Positions 1 to 5,555 of a DNA stretch of 6,129 nucleotides are shown here, one piece after another (positions within the stretch are counted from its first letter, which is position 1; each line of letters opens with the position of its first letter). The position numbers were made by a program, and so were the translations under genes. The notes beneath the pieces are model-generated. The model searched no databases. It had not been told where the DNA came from and saw only the letters and a program-made list of their open reading frames with translations. The stretch covers positions 1-6,129 of the forward strand of contig CAMZNQ010000263.1 in the NCBI GenBank assembly GCA_947313765.1, in the 5' to 3' direction. The stretch comes from an uncultured Sulfurovum sp. (GTDB lineage Bacteria; Campylobacterota; Campylobacteria; Campylobacterales; Sulfurovaceae).

Positions 1-1
1 A

Positions 2-1051
2 GGGGTAGGGGCTGTTTTACTCTTTTTACCCAATATTATTATTTTATATATAGGCATAGCACTACTAGAGACCACAGGATACATGAGCAGGGTTGCTTTT
101 TTGCTTGATGGATTTTTTCATAAGTTTGGACTTCATGGAAAGAGTTTCATTCCACTTGTTACAGGTTTTGGTTGTTCTGTTCCTGCCTATATGGCTGCAC
201 GAACGCTAAAAAGCGAAAAAGATAGGCTCATAACACTTTTCATTATAGGTTTTATGAGTTGTGGAGCAAGACTTCCCATCTATGTTCTCTTTACAGGTGT
301 CTTTTTTGGTCAAGATAAGGCAGGAACAATTCTATTTATCATCTACCTATCAGGTGCTATGCTTGGGCTTGTGATGGCTAAAATTCTTAGAGTAGTTGTA
401 TTTAAAGGTAAAGATGAACCTTTTGTTATGGAGATGCCAAAATATAGACTACCCTCTATCGCACTTATATGGCACACGGTCAAGCATCAAACATTAGGCT
501 ATCTACAAAAAGCAGGAACATTCATCTTGGTAGCTTCAATGTTAATATGGTTTGCCTCTGCTTATCCTAAATATCCACAACTAGAGGAGAGTTATGCCAA
601 AAAGATTGAACAGACAAATGACGCAGAGTTAAAACTATCATTGGCAAATGAGCTTAAACTGAAAACCTTAGAGGGTAGTTATTTGGGACAGATAGGAAAA
701 GCGAGTGAACCACTCTTTGCACCACTTGGATTTGATTGGAAGATGACAGTTGCCTTAGAGACAGGTTTAGCAGCAAAAGAAGTTGTTGTATCAACGCTTG
801 GTGTTCTCTATGCTATTGGAGATGAGGTAGATGAGAAGAGTAACTCTTTGGCTCAACAGCTAAAAGATAATGTTAGCTTTGCCTCTGCTATGGCATTTAT
901 TGTATTTGTAATGATTTATCTACCTTGTTTAGCAGCCTCTATGGTGTTTGCAAAAGAGGCAGGAGGCTACAAGTATTTGGCGTATCTATTTGTCTTTACA
1001 ACGGTTACGGCTTGGGTCTTTAGTTTTATTACCTATCGGATTTTGGTGTAA
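2..1051 (+). CDS. feoB: Ferrous iron transport protein B (FeoB), C-terminal permease part, 5' truncated by window edge
   Basis: FeoB is the inner-membrane Fe(II) permease: an N-terminal G domain coupled to a membrane core. The reading frame is open from base 2, giving 349 visible residues, so the first in-frame ATG (83) is internal and the real start and G domain lie upstream of the window. Visible family signatures in order are the stretch around Leu-Pro-Asn and Glu-Thr-Thr-Gly-Tyr-Met-Ser-Arg, then HGKSFIPL followed by GFGCSVPA with the conserved gate cysteine (codon 173-175), then AAKEVVVSTLGVLY near 770-811, and YLPCLAASMVFAKE with the second conserved cysteine near 917-958. Several long hydrophobic segments are consistent with the Gate/FeoB_C core, with a hydrophilic Glu/Lys-rich loop around 580-690 between them. 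The protein ends just after the last membrane helix with no extra tail. No feoA or feoC is visible downstream. Identity is very secure; only the N-terminal half is unseen. Confidence 0.96.
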   Translation, partial: GVGAVLLFLPNIIILYIGIALLETTGYMSRVAFLLDGFFHKFGLHGKSFIPLVTGFGCSVPAYMAARTLKSEKDRLITLFIIGFMSCGARLPIYVLFTGVFFGQDKAGTILFIIYLSGAMLGLVMAKILRVVVFKGKDEPFVMEMPKYRLPSIALIWHTVKHQTLGYLQKAGTFILVASMLIWFASAYPKYPQLEESYAKKIEQTNDAELKLSLANELKLKTLEGSYLGQIGKASEPLFAPLGFDWKMTVALETGLAAKEVVVSTLGVLYAIGDEVDEKSNSLAQQLKDNVSFASAMAFIVFVMIYLPCLAASMVFAKEAGGYKYLAYLFVFTTVTAWVFSFITYRILV

Positions 1052-1079
1052 GGAGCTTTGGAAAGAGGGTAAAGCGTAA

Positions 1080-1099
1080 GGTGTGATTACTATCACACC
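1080..1099. terminator. Inverted repeat between convergent feoB and LOG gene, possible bidirectional terminator
   Basis: Arms GGTGTGAT (1080-1087) and ATCACACC (1092-1099) are perfectly complementary over 8 bp around a TACT loop. It lies 28 bp after the feoB stop and 19 bp beyond the stop of the oppositely oriented LOG gene, the usual place for a shared terminator. Neither strand has a clear T-run after the stem, so intrinsic termination is only inferred from position and symmetry. Confidence 0.5.
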
Positions 1100-1118
1100 A
1101 ATTATCTAACATTGAAAA

Positions 1119-1856
1119 TTATATTCCTCGAATGTTTTTAGTCTCTTTAAGCATCTCAGCATAATTGGAATCCGAAAGTCCCATGCTCTCTATAGCTTCT
1201 AGTTGAGTTTTTAGTGATTTGTCTACTATCTCGATTATCTCATCTAAATCATCAACAATAGTAATAAGGTCTAAATCAGATTGAGATATAGTTCCATATT
1301 CCATCATAGATGTTTTCATGAATTCAAAAAGTTTACCCCAATAATCTTTACCTACTAAAATAACAGCAGAAGGAGAACTTTTTTTTGTCTGAATTAGAGT
1401 AAGAACTTCAAATAGTTCATCTAATGTTCCAAAACCTCCAGGCATAGCAATATATGCTAAAGAGTATCTAATTAGCATAACTTTTCTTACAAAAAAGTAG
1501 TCAAACTTTAACTCTCTATCTAAGTAGCTATTGCCACTTGTCTCATGTGGAAGGTCAATATTTAAACCAATAGATTCAGCATAAATAGACTCTTTTGCAC
1601 CTCTATTAGTAGCCTCCATAATTCCAAATGAACCACCTGTAATTACACTATATCCATTATCTGCTAGTTTTTTTCCTAATTCAATAGATTTTTTATATGT
1701 AACTGTATCTTTAGCTATTCTAGCACTTCCAAATACAGTTACAGCTGCACCTATATCATCTAGTTCATCATAACCTTTTACAAAGTCAGCCATGATTTTA
1801 AAAAGACTCCATGAGTCTAAATAGATACTATTTTTATCTCTTATTTTTCTATTCAT
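1119..1856 (-). CDS. LOG / TIGR00730 family Rossmann-fold protein (nucleotide 5'-monophosphate phosphoribohydrolase-like)
   Basis: This 245-residue cytosolic protein belongs to the LOG ('lonely guy', old 'lysine decarboxylase-like') family. Characterised members hydrolyse the N-glycosidic bond of nucleoside monophosphates, releasing the base (cytokinin activation in plants; purine/pyrimidine nucleotide breakdown by bacterial PpnN). Supporting motifs are VFGSAR at 41-46 at the start of the Rossmann fold, TGGSFGIMEA at 73-82, the FFVRK segment at 121-125 with the Arg-Lys pair, and the hallmark PGGFGTLDE at 139-147, which binds the phosphoribosyl moiety and carries the catalytic Glu. One oddity is that the glycine-rich loop reads Gly-Gly-Ser-Phe-Gly where many relatives have Gly-Gly-Gly-Pro-Gly. 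An AGGA (1865-1868) eight bases before the ATG supports this start. It is probably transcribed on its own, with 123 bp separating it from the fumarase genes. The exact substrate cannot be read from sequence. Confidence 0.9.
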   Translation of the reverse strand: MNRKIRDKNSIYLDSWSLFKIMADFVKGYDELDDIGAAVTVFGSARIAKDTVTYKKSIELGKKLADNGYSVITGGSFGIMEATNRGAKESIYAESIGLNIDLPHETSGNSYLDRELKFDYFFVRKVMLIRYSLAYIAMPGGFGTLDELFEVLTLIQTKKSSPSAVILVGKDYWGKLFEFMKTSMMEYGTISQSDLDLITIVDDLDEIIEIVDKSLKTQLEAIESMGLSDSNYAEMLKETKNIRGI

Positions 1857-1903
1857 TTGATTTATCCTAAATATTTTAAATTCTTTTTAGTATTTGAAAT
1901 TTG

Positions 1904-1912
1904 ATTTTATCA
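1904..1912 (-). promoter_or_regulatory. Candidate extended -10 promoter for the LOG gene
   Basis: On the minus strand the sequence TGATAAAAT (TGN plus a five-of-six match to TATAAT) ends 47 bp before the ATG, in an AT-rich stretch with no obvious -35 box. That fits sigma-70 promoters of AT-rich epsilonproteobacteria, but matches of this kind are common by chance in such sequence. Confidence 0.3.
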
Positions 1913-1951
1913 TATAAATTTTAAATAAGAGATATTTTGAGACTATAATAT

Positions 1952-1973
1952 TACCTACACCGAGATGTAGGTA
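1952..1973 (-). terminator. Hairpin after the fumarase beta gene, probable terminator of the fumarase transcript
   Basis: Arms TACCTACA (1952-1959) and TGTAGGTA (1966-1973) form a perfect 8-bp stem with a 6-nt loop, starting 6 bp after the fumarase beta stop codon. The minus-strand bases that follow (AATATTATAG) are AT-rich but not a proper T-run, so it may be a weak terminator or a 3'-end stabilising hairpin. Confidence 0.5.
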
Positions 1974-1979
1974 TTTAAA

Positions 1980-2537
1980 TTAATCTTTAACTTCGTACTC
2001 TTCACGTCCCATTTTATATAGGTCATTACCTTTTGTATCATTTACAACAGTTACAGGAAAATTTTCAACGGTTATCTTTCTAACAGCCTCTGGCCCTAAC
2101 TCTGGATAAGCAATTACCTCTGCTGAACGAATCTGTTTACCAAGTAATGCACCTGCTCCACCAGTTGCTCCAAAGTAGATACCATCATACTCTTTACAAG
2201 CATCTTTTACCTCTTGACTTCGTCCACCTTTTCCAATCATACCTTTTGAACCATTTTTAAGCATAGTTGGAGAGAATGAGTCCATTCTGTAACTTGTAGT
2301 AGGTCCAGCACTTCCAATAGGGTCACCTGGTTTTGGAGGAGTTGGCCCAACAAAGTAGATGACTGAACCCTCTAAATCAAACGGTAACTCTTCACCTTTT
2401 TCAATAAGTGCTACAAGTCTACTGTGTGCCGCGTCACGTGCTGTGAAAATTGTTCCATTTAGAAGAACGGTATCTCCTGCTACAAGTTTTTTTGTATCTT
2501 CAGAAGTTAATGGTGTGGTTAATGAATATGTTGCCAT
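1980..2537 (-). CDS. Fumarate hydratase class I, beta subunit (Fe-S hydro-lyase, tartrate dehydratase beta-type)
   Basis: This 185-residue protein is the C-terminal-type subunit of a two-chain class I fumarase, which interconverts malate and fumarate with a [4Fe-4S] cluster. The cluster is held by the alpha subunit encoded just upstream; the beta chain completes the active site. Family signatures are TARDAAHSR at 32-40, VGPTPPKPGDPIGSAGPTTSYRMD around 63-86, GMIGKGG at 99-105, and the Pro-Glu-Leu-Gly-Pro-Glu-Ala segment followed by ENFPVTVVNDTKGNDLY near the end. Length matches the stand-alone beta family. The ATG is preceded by AGGA at 2544-2547 with a 6-nt spacer. The partner gene ends 10 nt upstream, so the two are almost certainly one transcript. 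Related tartrate dehydratase and mesaconase beta chains look alike; adjacency to malate dehydrogenase genes favours fumarase. Confidence 0.93.
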   Translation of the reverse strand: MATYSLTTPLTSEDTKKLVAGDTVLLNGTIFTARDAAHSRLVALIEKGEELPFDLEGSVIYFVGPTPPKPGDPIGSAGPTTSYRMDSFSPTMLKNGSKGMIGKGGRSQEVKDACKEYDGIYFGATGGAGALLGKQIRSAEVIAYPELGPEAVRKITVENFPVTVVNDTKGNDLYKMGREEYEVKD

Positions 2538-2543
2538 CTATTT

Positions 2544-2550
2544 TCCTTTA
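2544..2550 (-). promoter_or_regulatory. Ribosome binding site of fumarase beta abutting the alpha stop codon
   Basis: On the minus strand the alpha stop codon TAA (2550-2548) is followed directly by AGGA (2547-2544), then six bases and the beta ATG. A ribosome finishing the alpha chain sits on this site, which suggests translational coupling to keep the two subunits in equal amounts. Confidence 0.7.
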
Positions 2551-3399
2551 TATAGTAATATGTGTGTGTCTTGAAGAGTGACATTGAACGTTAACTGAAA
2601 CAGGAAGAGAGGCGATGTGACAAGGGTTTGCTTCAATATGAACAGCTAAAGCTGTCTTTGTTCCACCCATACCCATAGCACCAATTCCAAGTTTATTAAT
2701 CTCTTTTAAAATTCTATCCTCTAACTCTGCCATCTCTGGGTCAGGATTTGTAGTCTCTAGGTCTCTAAACAACGCATGTTTTGAGCTAATAACAGCTTTT
2801 TCAAATGTTCCACCAATTCCAACACCTACAGTTATTGGAGGACAAGGATTTCCACCTGCATCAGAGATAACCTCTTTTACATAAGCTACAATTCCATCTT
2901 TTCCTGCAGCTGGTGGGAATACTCTAGCACGGCTTACATTTTCAGACCCACCACCTTTAGCAGCATATTCGATGTCGATTTTATTGCCTTTTACTATGTC
3001 AAAGTGGATAATTGCAGGTAGGTTATATCCTACTGTATCTTTTAGATTTAAACGAGAAAATGGTTCACAAGTAGAGGCTCTTAGGTATCCATCGGTGTAA
3101 CCCTCTTCTGTTCCTTTATTGATTGCATCTCTAAGTAATCCACCTTTAATTCTAACCTCTTCTCCTACATTTACAAAAAATACTGCTAATCCTGTATCTT
3201 GACATAGTGGTCTCTTCTCATCTTTTGCAATGGTTGCATTTTCAAGAAGTTGACGAATTACCTCTTTACTTACTGGGGATTTCTCCTCTTCCATCGCTTT
3301 CTCTAGTGCATCATATGTATCTTGTGGCAAATCTGTACCACAATGCATAATCATATCTCTAACAGCTTTAACAACAACGTCAAACTCTATTTCTCTCAT
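2548..3399 (-). CDS. Fumarate hydratase class I, alpha subunit (Fe-S hydro-lyase, tartrate dehydratase alpha-type)
   Basis: This 283-residue catalytic subunit of the oxygen-sensitive [4Fe-4S] fumarase carries out malate to fumarate plus water, reversibly. All three cluster cysteines expected by alignment to class I fumarases are visible: Cys66 in RPLCQDTG, Cys186 in GGNPCPP and Cys273 in VNVQCHSSR. Other family landmarks are AKGGGSENVSRARVFPPAAG at 147-166, the glycine-rich GVGIGGTFEKA near 192-202, and GAMGMGGTKTALAVHIE at 240-256. Length fits stand-alone alpha chains; the larger E. coli FumA-type enzyme fuses both parts. The start has a strong AGGAG (3405-3409) five bases before the ATG. 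It is first of a two-gene unit with the beta subunit and follows two malate dehydrogenase genes on the same strand, so the cluster covers two consecutive TCA steps. L-tartrate dehydratase or mesaconase activity is a less likely alternative. Confidence 0.94.
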   Translation of the reverse strand: MREIEFDVVVKAVRDMIMHCGTDLPQDTYDALEKAMEEEKSPVSKEVIRQLLENATIAKDEKRPLCQDTGLAVFFVNVGEEVRIKGGLLRDAINKGTEEGYTDGYLRASTCEPFSRLNLKDTVGYNLPAIIHFDIVKGNKIDIEYAAKGGGSENVSRARVFPPAAGKDGIVAYVKEVISDAGGNPCPPITVGVGIGGTFEKAVISSKHALFRDLETTNPDPEMAELEDRILKEINKLGIGAMGMGGTKTALAVHIEANPCHIASLPVSVNVQCHSSRHTHITI

Positions 3400-3451
3400 A
3401 GAAGCTCCTATCTGGTTTTTAATGTTTGATAATACTCTTTAGATTATTAAT

Positions 3452-3457
3452 AGTATA
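3452..3457 (-). promoter_or_regulatory. Candidate -10 element for the fumarase genes
   Basis: TATACT on the minus strand (five of six to TATAAT) lies about 50 bp before the alpha ATG, inside the 144-bp gap that follows the malate dehydrogenase hairpin. A second, closer candidate is TATTAT at 3429-3434. Neither has an extended TG or a clear -35 box, so this is only a suggestion that the fumarase genes can be transcribed separately. Confidence 0.25.
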
Positions 3458-3516
3458 TGAATGAGTGGTAGTGGATTTAAAGCTTTAGTTAATTGGGTAG
3501 AGAGGTAATTAAGATA

Positions 3517-3536
3517 GGATAATATTTCTATTATCC
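3517..3536 (-). terminator. Hairpin after the NAD-type malate dehydrogenase gene
   Basis: On the minus strand the arms GGATAATA (3536-3529) and TATTATCC (3524-3517) form a perfect 8-bp stem closed by a GAAA loop, a GNRA tetraloop of unusually stable type. It begins 7 bp after the stop codon. The bases that follow (TATCTTAATT) are T-rich but interrupted. It is a probable terminator or 3'-end hairpin, and it separates the mdh and fumarase units. Confidence 0.5.
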
Positions 3537-3543
3537 ATTTTGA

Positions 3544-4488
3544 TTAATCAAAAAAGTTGTTCTTTTTTAGAATATTAATTCCATCATTAATACTCTCAAC
3601 AGATTTTTTAAATTTAGCAGATGTCTCTCTATCTAAAGAGATTTCAACAATTTTTTCTATTCCATTTTGACCTAAAATAACAGGTACTCCAACACTAACA
3701 TTAGAGTATCCATACTCTCCGTTAAGTAGCACAGAAGAGGAGACCATAATGTGAGAGTCATTTAAGATTGCTTCCACCATGAAAGCTATGGCTCTAGCAG
3801 GTGCATAATATCCAGATGTCCCTAGATGTTTTACAATTTCAGCTCCACCATTTTTTGTACGCTCTATGATATCTTCTATATCCTTTTTTGATAAAACAGC
3901 TGTGGCTGGTACAGCACCTACCTTAACTTGTTCTGGAAGAGGTATCATATTTTCTCCATGGTCTCCAATGACCAATGAACCTGTTTGACCTGCTCCATAC
4001 CCTAGCTTTTTATATATTTGATATGCCATTCTTGAACCATCTAATGCTCCTGACATACCAATAATACGATTAGATTCCCAACCTGTAATTTTATGCATAA
4101 TATAACTCATCACATCAAGTGGGTTAGATACACAAATGATAATGGCATTTGGAGAGTATTTCATAATATCTTGAGTTACAGATTTAATGATTTTGGCATT
4201 AATCATAAGTAAATCTGCTCTAGTCATATCTCCTTTTCTTGGAACACCTGCTGTAACAACAACAATATCACAATCTTTTACATCAGCAGGAGTCTTAGCA
4301 TCTGTGATAGTTGTGCCTGAACAAGATGTATAGTAGTTTGATTGTCCAATATCAATTGCCTTTCCTTTAGCTACACCCTCTGCAATATCATAAAGAATAA
4401 TCTCTTTACATGTCCCCATCATACTTAAACTATAAGCTGCTGTAGCTCCTACTGCACCTGCACCAATGATTCCTACTTTTCTTCCCAT
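3544..4488 (-). CDS. mdh: Malate dehydrogenase, LDH-like type, with NAD-type cofactor pocket
   Basis: Lactate/malate dehydrogenase family enzyme interconverting malate and oxaloacetate in the cytosol. Numbering from the ATG at 4488 (314 residues), it shows the dinucleotide loop GAGAVG at 9-14; Asp34 at the end of beta-2 (Leu-Tyr-Asp), which normally binds the NAD ribose; substrate-binding Arg84 and Arg90 (PRKGDMTRADLL); Asn122 in SNPLD; Asp150 and Arg153 in LDGSR; and catalytic His177. An arginine rather than glutamine in the mobile loop marks malate, not lactate, specificity. Oddities are Gly-Asp-His-Gly-Glu around the catalytic His where malate dehydrogenases usually have Gly-Gly-His-Gly-Asp, and Gly-Asp replacing Pro-Gly in the mobile loop. 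I chose the ATG over an in-frame TTG six bases upstream because of Shine-Dalgarno spacing. It aligns end to end with the neighbouring mdh, pointing to an old tandem duplication. Confidence 0.91.
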   Translation of the reverse strand: MGRKVGIIGAGAVGATAAYSLSMMGTCKEIILYDIAEGVAKGKAIDIGQSNYYTSCSGTTITDAKTPADVKDCDIVVVTAGVPRKGDMTRADLLMINAKIIKSVTQDIMKYSPNAIIICVSNPLDVMSYIMHKITGWESNRIIGMSGALDGSRMAYQIYKKLGYGAGQTGSLVIGDHGENMIPLPEQVKVGAVPATAVLSKKDIEDIIERTKNGGAEIVKHLGTSGYYAPARAIAFMVEAILNDSHIMVSSSVLLNGEYGYSNVSVGVPVILGQNGIEKIVEISLDRETSAKFKKSVESINDGINILKKNNFFD

Positions 4489-4497
4489 TATCAATTT

Positions 4498-4501
4498 TCC
4501 T
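4498..4501 (-). promoter_or_regulatory. Shine-Dalgarno site that decides the start of the downstream mdh
   Basis: AGGA on the minus strand is followed by AAATTGATA and then ATG (4488). It is 9 nt from the ATG but only 3 nt from the alternative TTG at 4494, so the ATG is the better start and the protein is 314, not 316, residues. Confidence 0.65.
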
Positions 4502-4529
4502 ATATAGTAATTTTAGTCAAAAATAATTC

Positions 4530-4538
4530 ATTATAACA
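4530..4538 (-). promoter_or_regulatory. Extended -10 promoter for the downstream mdh
   Basis: TGTTATAAT on the minus strand is a perfect TATAAT with an extended TGN. It would start RNA near 4523 and give a leader of about 35 nt before the ATG at 4488. It lies beyond the hairpin that follows the upstream mdh, so this mdh probably has its own promoter. This is the best promoter match in the window; no convincing -35 box is seen. Confidence 0.5.
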
Positions 4539-4569
4539 ATAATAAACATATTTTATCCATATTTTTATT

Positions 4570-4597
4570 AGATATACCTCTAATTAGAGGTGTATCT
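4570..4597. terminator. Strong hairpin between the two mdh genes
   Basis: Arms AGATATACCTCT (4570-4581) and AGAGGTGTATCT (4586-4597) pair over 12 bp with one G-T wobble around an AATT loop. It begins 4 bp past the stop codon of the upstream mdh. On the minus strand the stem is followed by AATAAAAATA, not a T-run; on the + strand it is followed by ATTTTTAAT. It is therefore a better intrinsic terminator for + strand RNA than for the sense mdh transcript, and it may act as a bidirectional terminator or a 3'-end protecting hairpin. Confidence 0.55.
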
Positions 4598-4601
4598 ATT
4601 T

Positions 4602-5555
4602 TTAATCATCAAAAAACTTCAATTCATATAGTTTATCTACCATCTCTTGTACGGAAGCCACAGAATCTTTAAATCGTCTCTGTTGTAGTGGTTTAAGTGC
4701 CATCATAATAACCTGTTCTGCTCCACCTGCACCAATCATTACAGGAACACCTGAAACAATATCTGAATACCCATAATCATCTTTAAGCATAATGGCACAA
4801 GAGTGAATTTGATTTGTATCTTTTAAAATTGCATCTACCATTACTGTTGTAGATTTTGCAGGTGCATAATATGCTGAACCATTTCCTAGAAGATTAACAA
4901 TTTGAGCTCCACCATTTCTTGTTTTTTTAACAATATCACCAATCTCTTCAGAATCAAGTAAATCTTCAATAGGTACACCAGCAACTGTTGTAAATTTAGG
5001 TAATGGAACCATTGTATCTCCATGTCCACCCATTACTGTTGCTCTAATTTGACCTGCACCATACTCTAATTTTTCATATATAAAGTGAGCCATTCTCGCT
5101 GCATCCAAAATCCCTGCCATTCCCAAGACTCTCTCTCTTGGAAATCCTGTCTCTTTTAGAACAACATATGTCATAACATCAAGAGGATTTGAAACTACAA
5201 CAACAACAGCATTAGGTGCATGTTCTTTAATTTCACGAGCATAGTTTTTAACAATTTGTGCATTTTTTGTCAATAGGTCATCACGACTCATTCCTGGAGT
5301 TCTTGGAGCTCCTGCTGTAATAACAACAACATCTGAATCTGCCATATCTTCAGCACTTTTTGCTGCTTTTACAATGGTATGTTGTCTTGCTGCATTAGCT
5401 GCTTGACTCATATCCAGAGCCTTACCTTTTGCTACATCATAGTTTCTACCACGCAATACTACGTTATGACATGTTCCATTCATTGCCATAATAAATGCTA
5501 CTGTTGAGCCAAAGTTTCCTGTACCAATTACTGTTACTTTTTTACCTTTTGCCAT
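4602..5555 (-). CDS. mdh: Malate dehydrogenase, LDH-like type, with Arg-Gly-Arg cofactor loop (possible NADP(H) enzyme)
   Basis: This 317-residue enzyme of the lactate/malate dehydrogenase family interconverts malate and oxaloacetate. Visible residues are dinucleotide loop GTGNFG at 11-16; substrate arginines Arg85 and Arg91 in the canonical PRTPGMSRDDLL; Asn123 in SNPLD; Asp151 and Arg154 in LDAAR; catalytic His178 in GGHGDTMVP; and GSAYYAPA near the substrate pocket. The active site is thus entirely standard. The unusual point is the end of beta-2, Leu34-Arg35-Gly36-Arg37: the acidic residue that binds the NAD ribose in most relatives, and is Asp in the neighbouring paralogue, is replaced by Gly with Arg on both sides. 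In other dehydrogenases such a change favours NADP(H); that is an inference here. The ATG has AGGA (5561-5564) with a 5-nt spacer. It is the first of the mdh-mdh-fumarase series on this strand. Confidence 0.92.
   Translation of the reverse strand: MAKGKKVTVIGTGNFGSTVAFIMAMNGTCHNVVLRGRNYDVAKGKALDMSQAANAARQHTIVKAAKSAEDMADSDVVVITAGAPRTPGMSRDDLLTKNAQIVKNYAREIKEHAPNAVVVVVSNPLDVMTYVVLKETGFPRERVLGMAGILDAARMAHFIYEKLEYGAGQIRATVMGGHGDTMVPLPKFTTVAGVPIEDLLDSEEIGDIVKKTRNGGAQIVNLLGNGSAYYAPAKSTTVMVDAILKDTNQIHSCAIMLKDDYGYSDIVSGVPVMIGAGGAEQVIMMALKPLQQRRFKDSVASVQEMVDKLYELKFFDD

Noticed and set aside
83..85. ATG as start of FeoB
   Set aside because: The frame is open upstream to base 2 and those residues match the FeoB membrane core, so this Met is internal.
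2561..2569. TG dinucleotide run as a phase-variable tract
   Set aside because: Only about four and a half units, and it lies in the final codons of fumarase alpha; too short to support slippage-based switching.
2359..2574. 71-codon + strand open frame
   Set aside because: It lies antisense to the well-supported fumarase beta gene and the alpha 3' end, and has no recognisable motif; it is a shadow frame.
4492..4494. TTG as start of the downstream mdh
   Set aside because: It would leave only 3 nt from the AGGA site; the in-frame ATG at 4488 has a 9-nt spacer and gives a protein starting at the usual place for the family.
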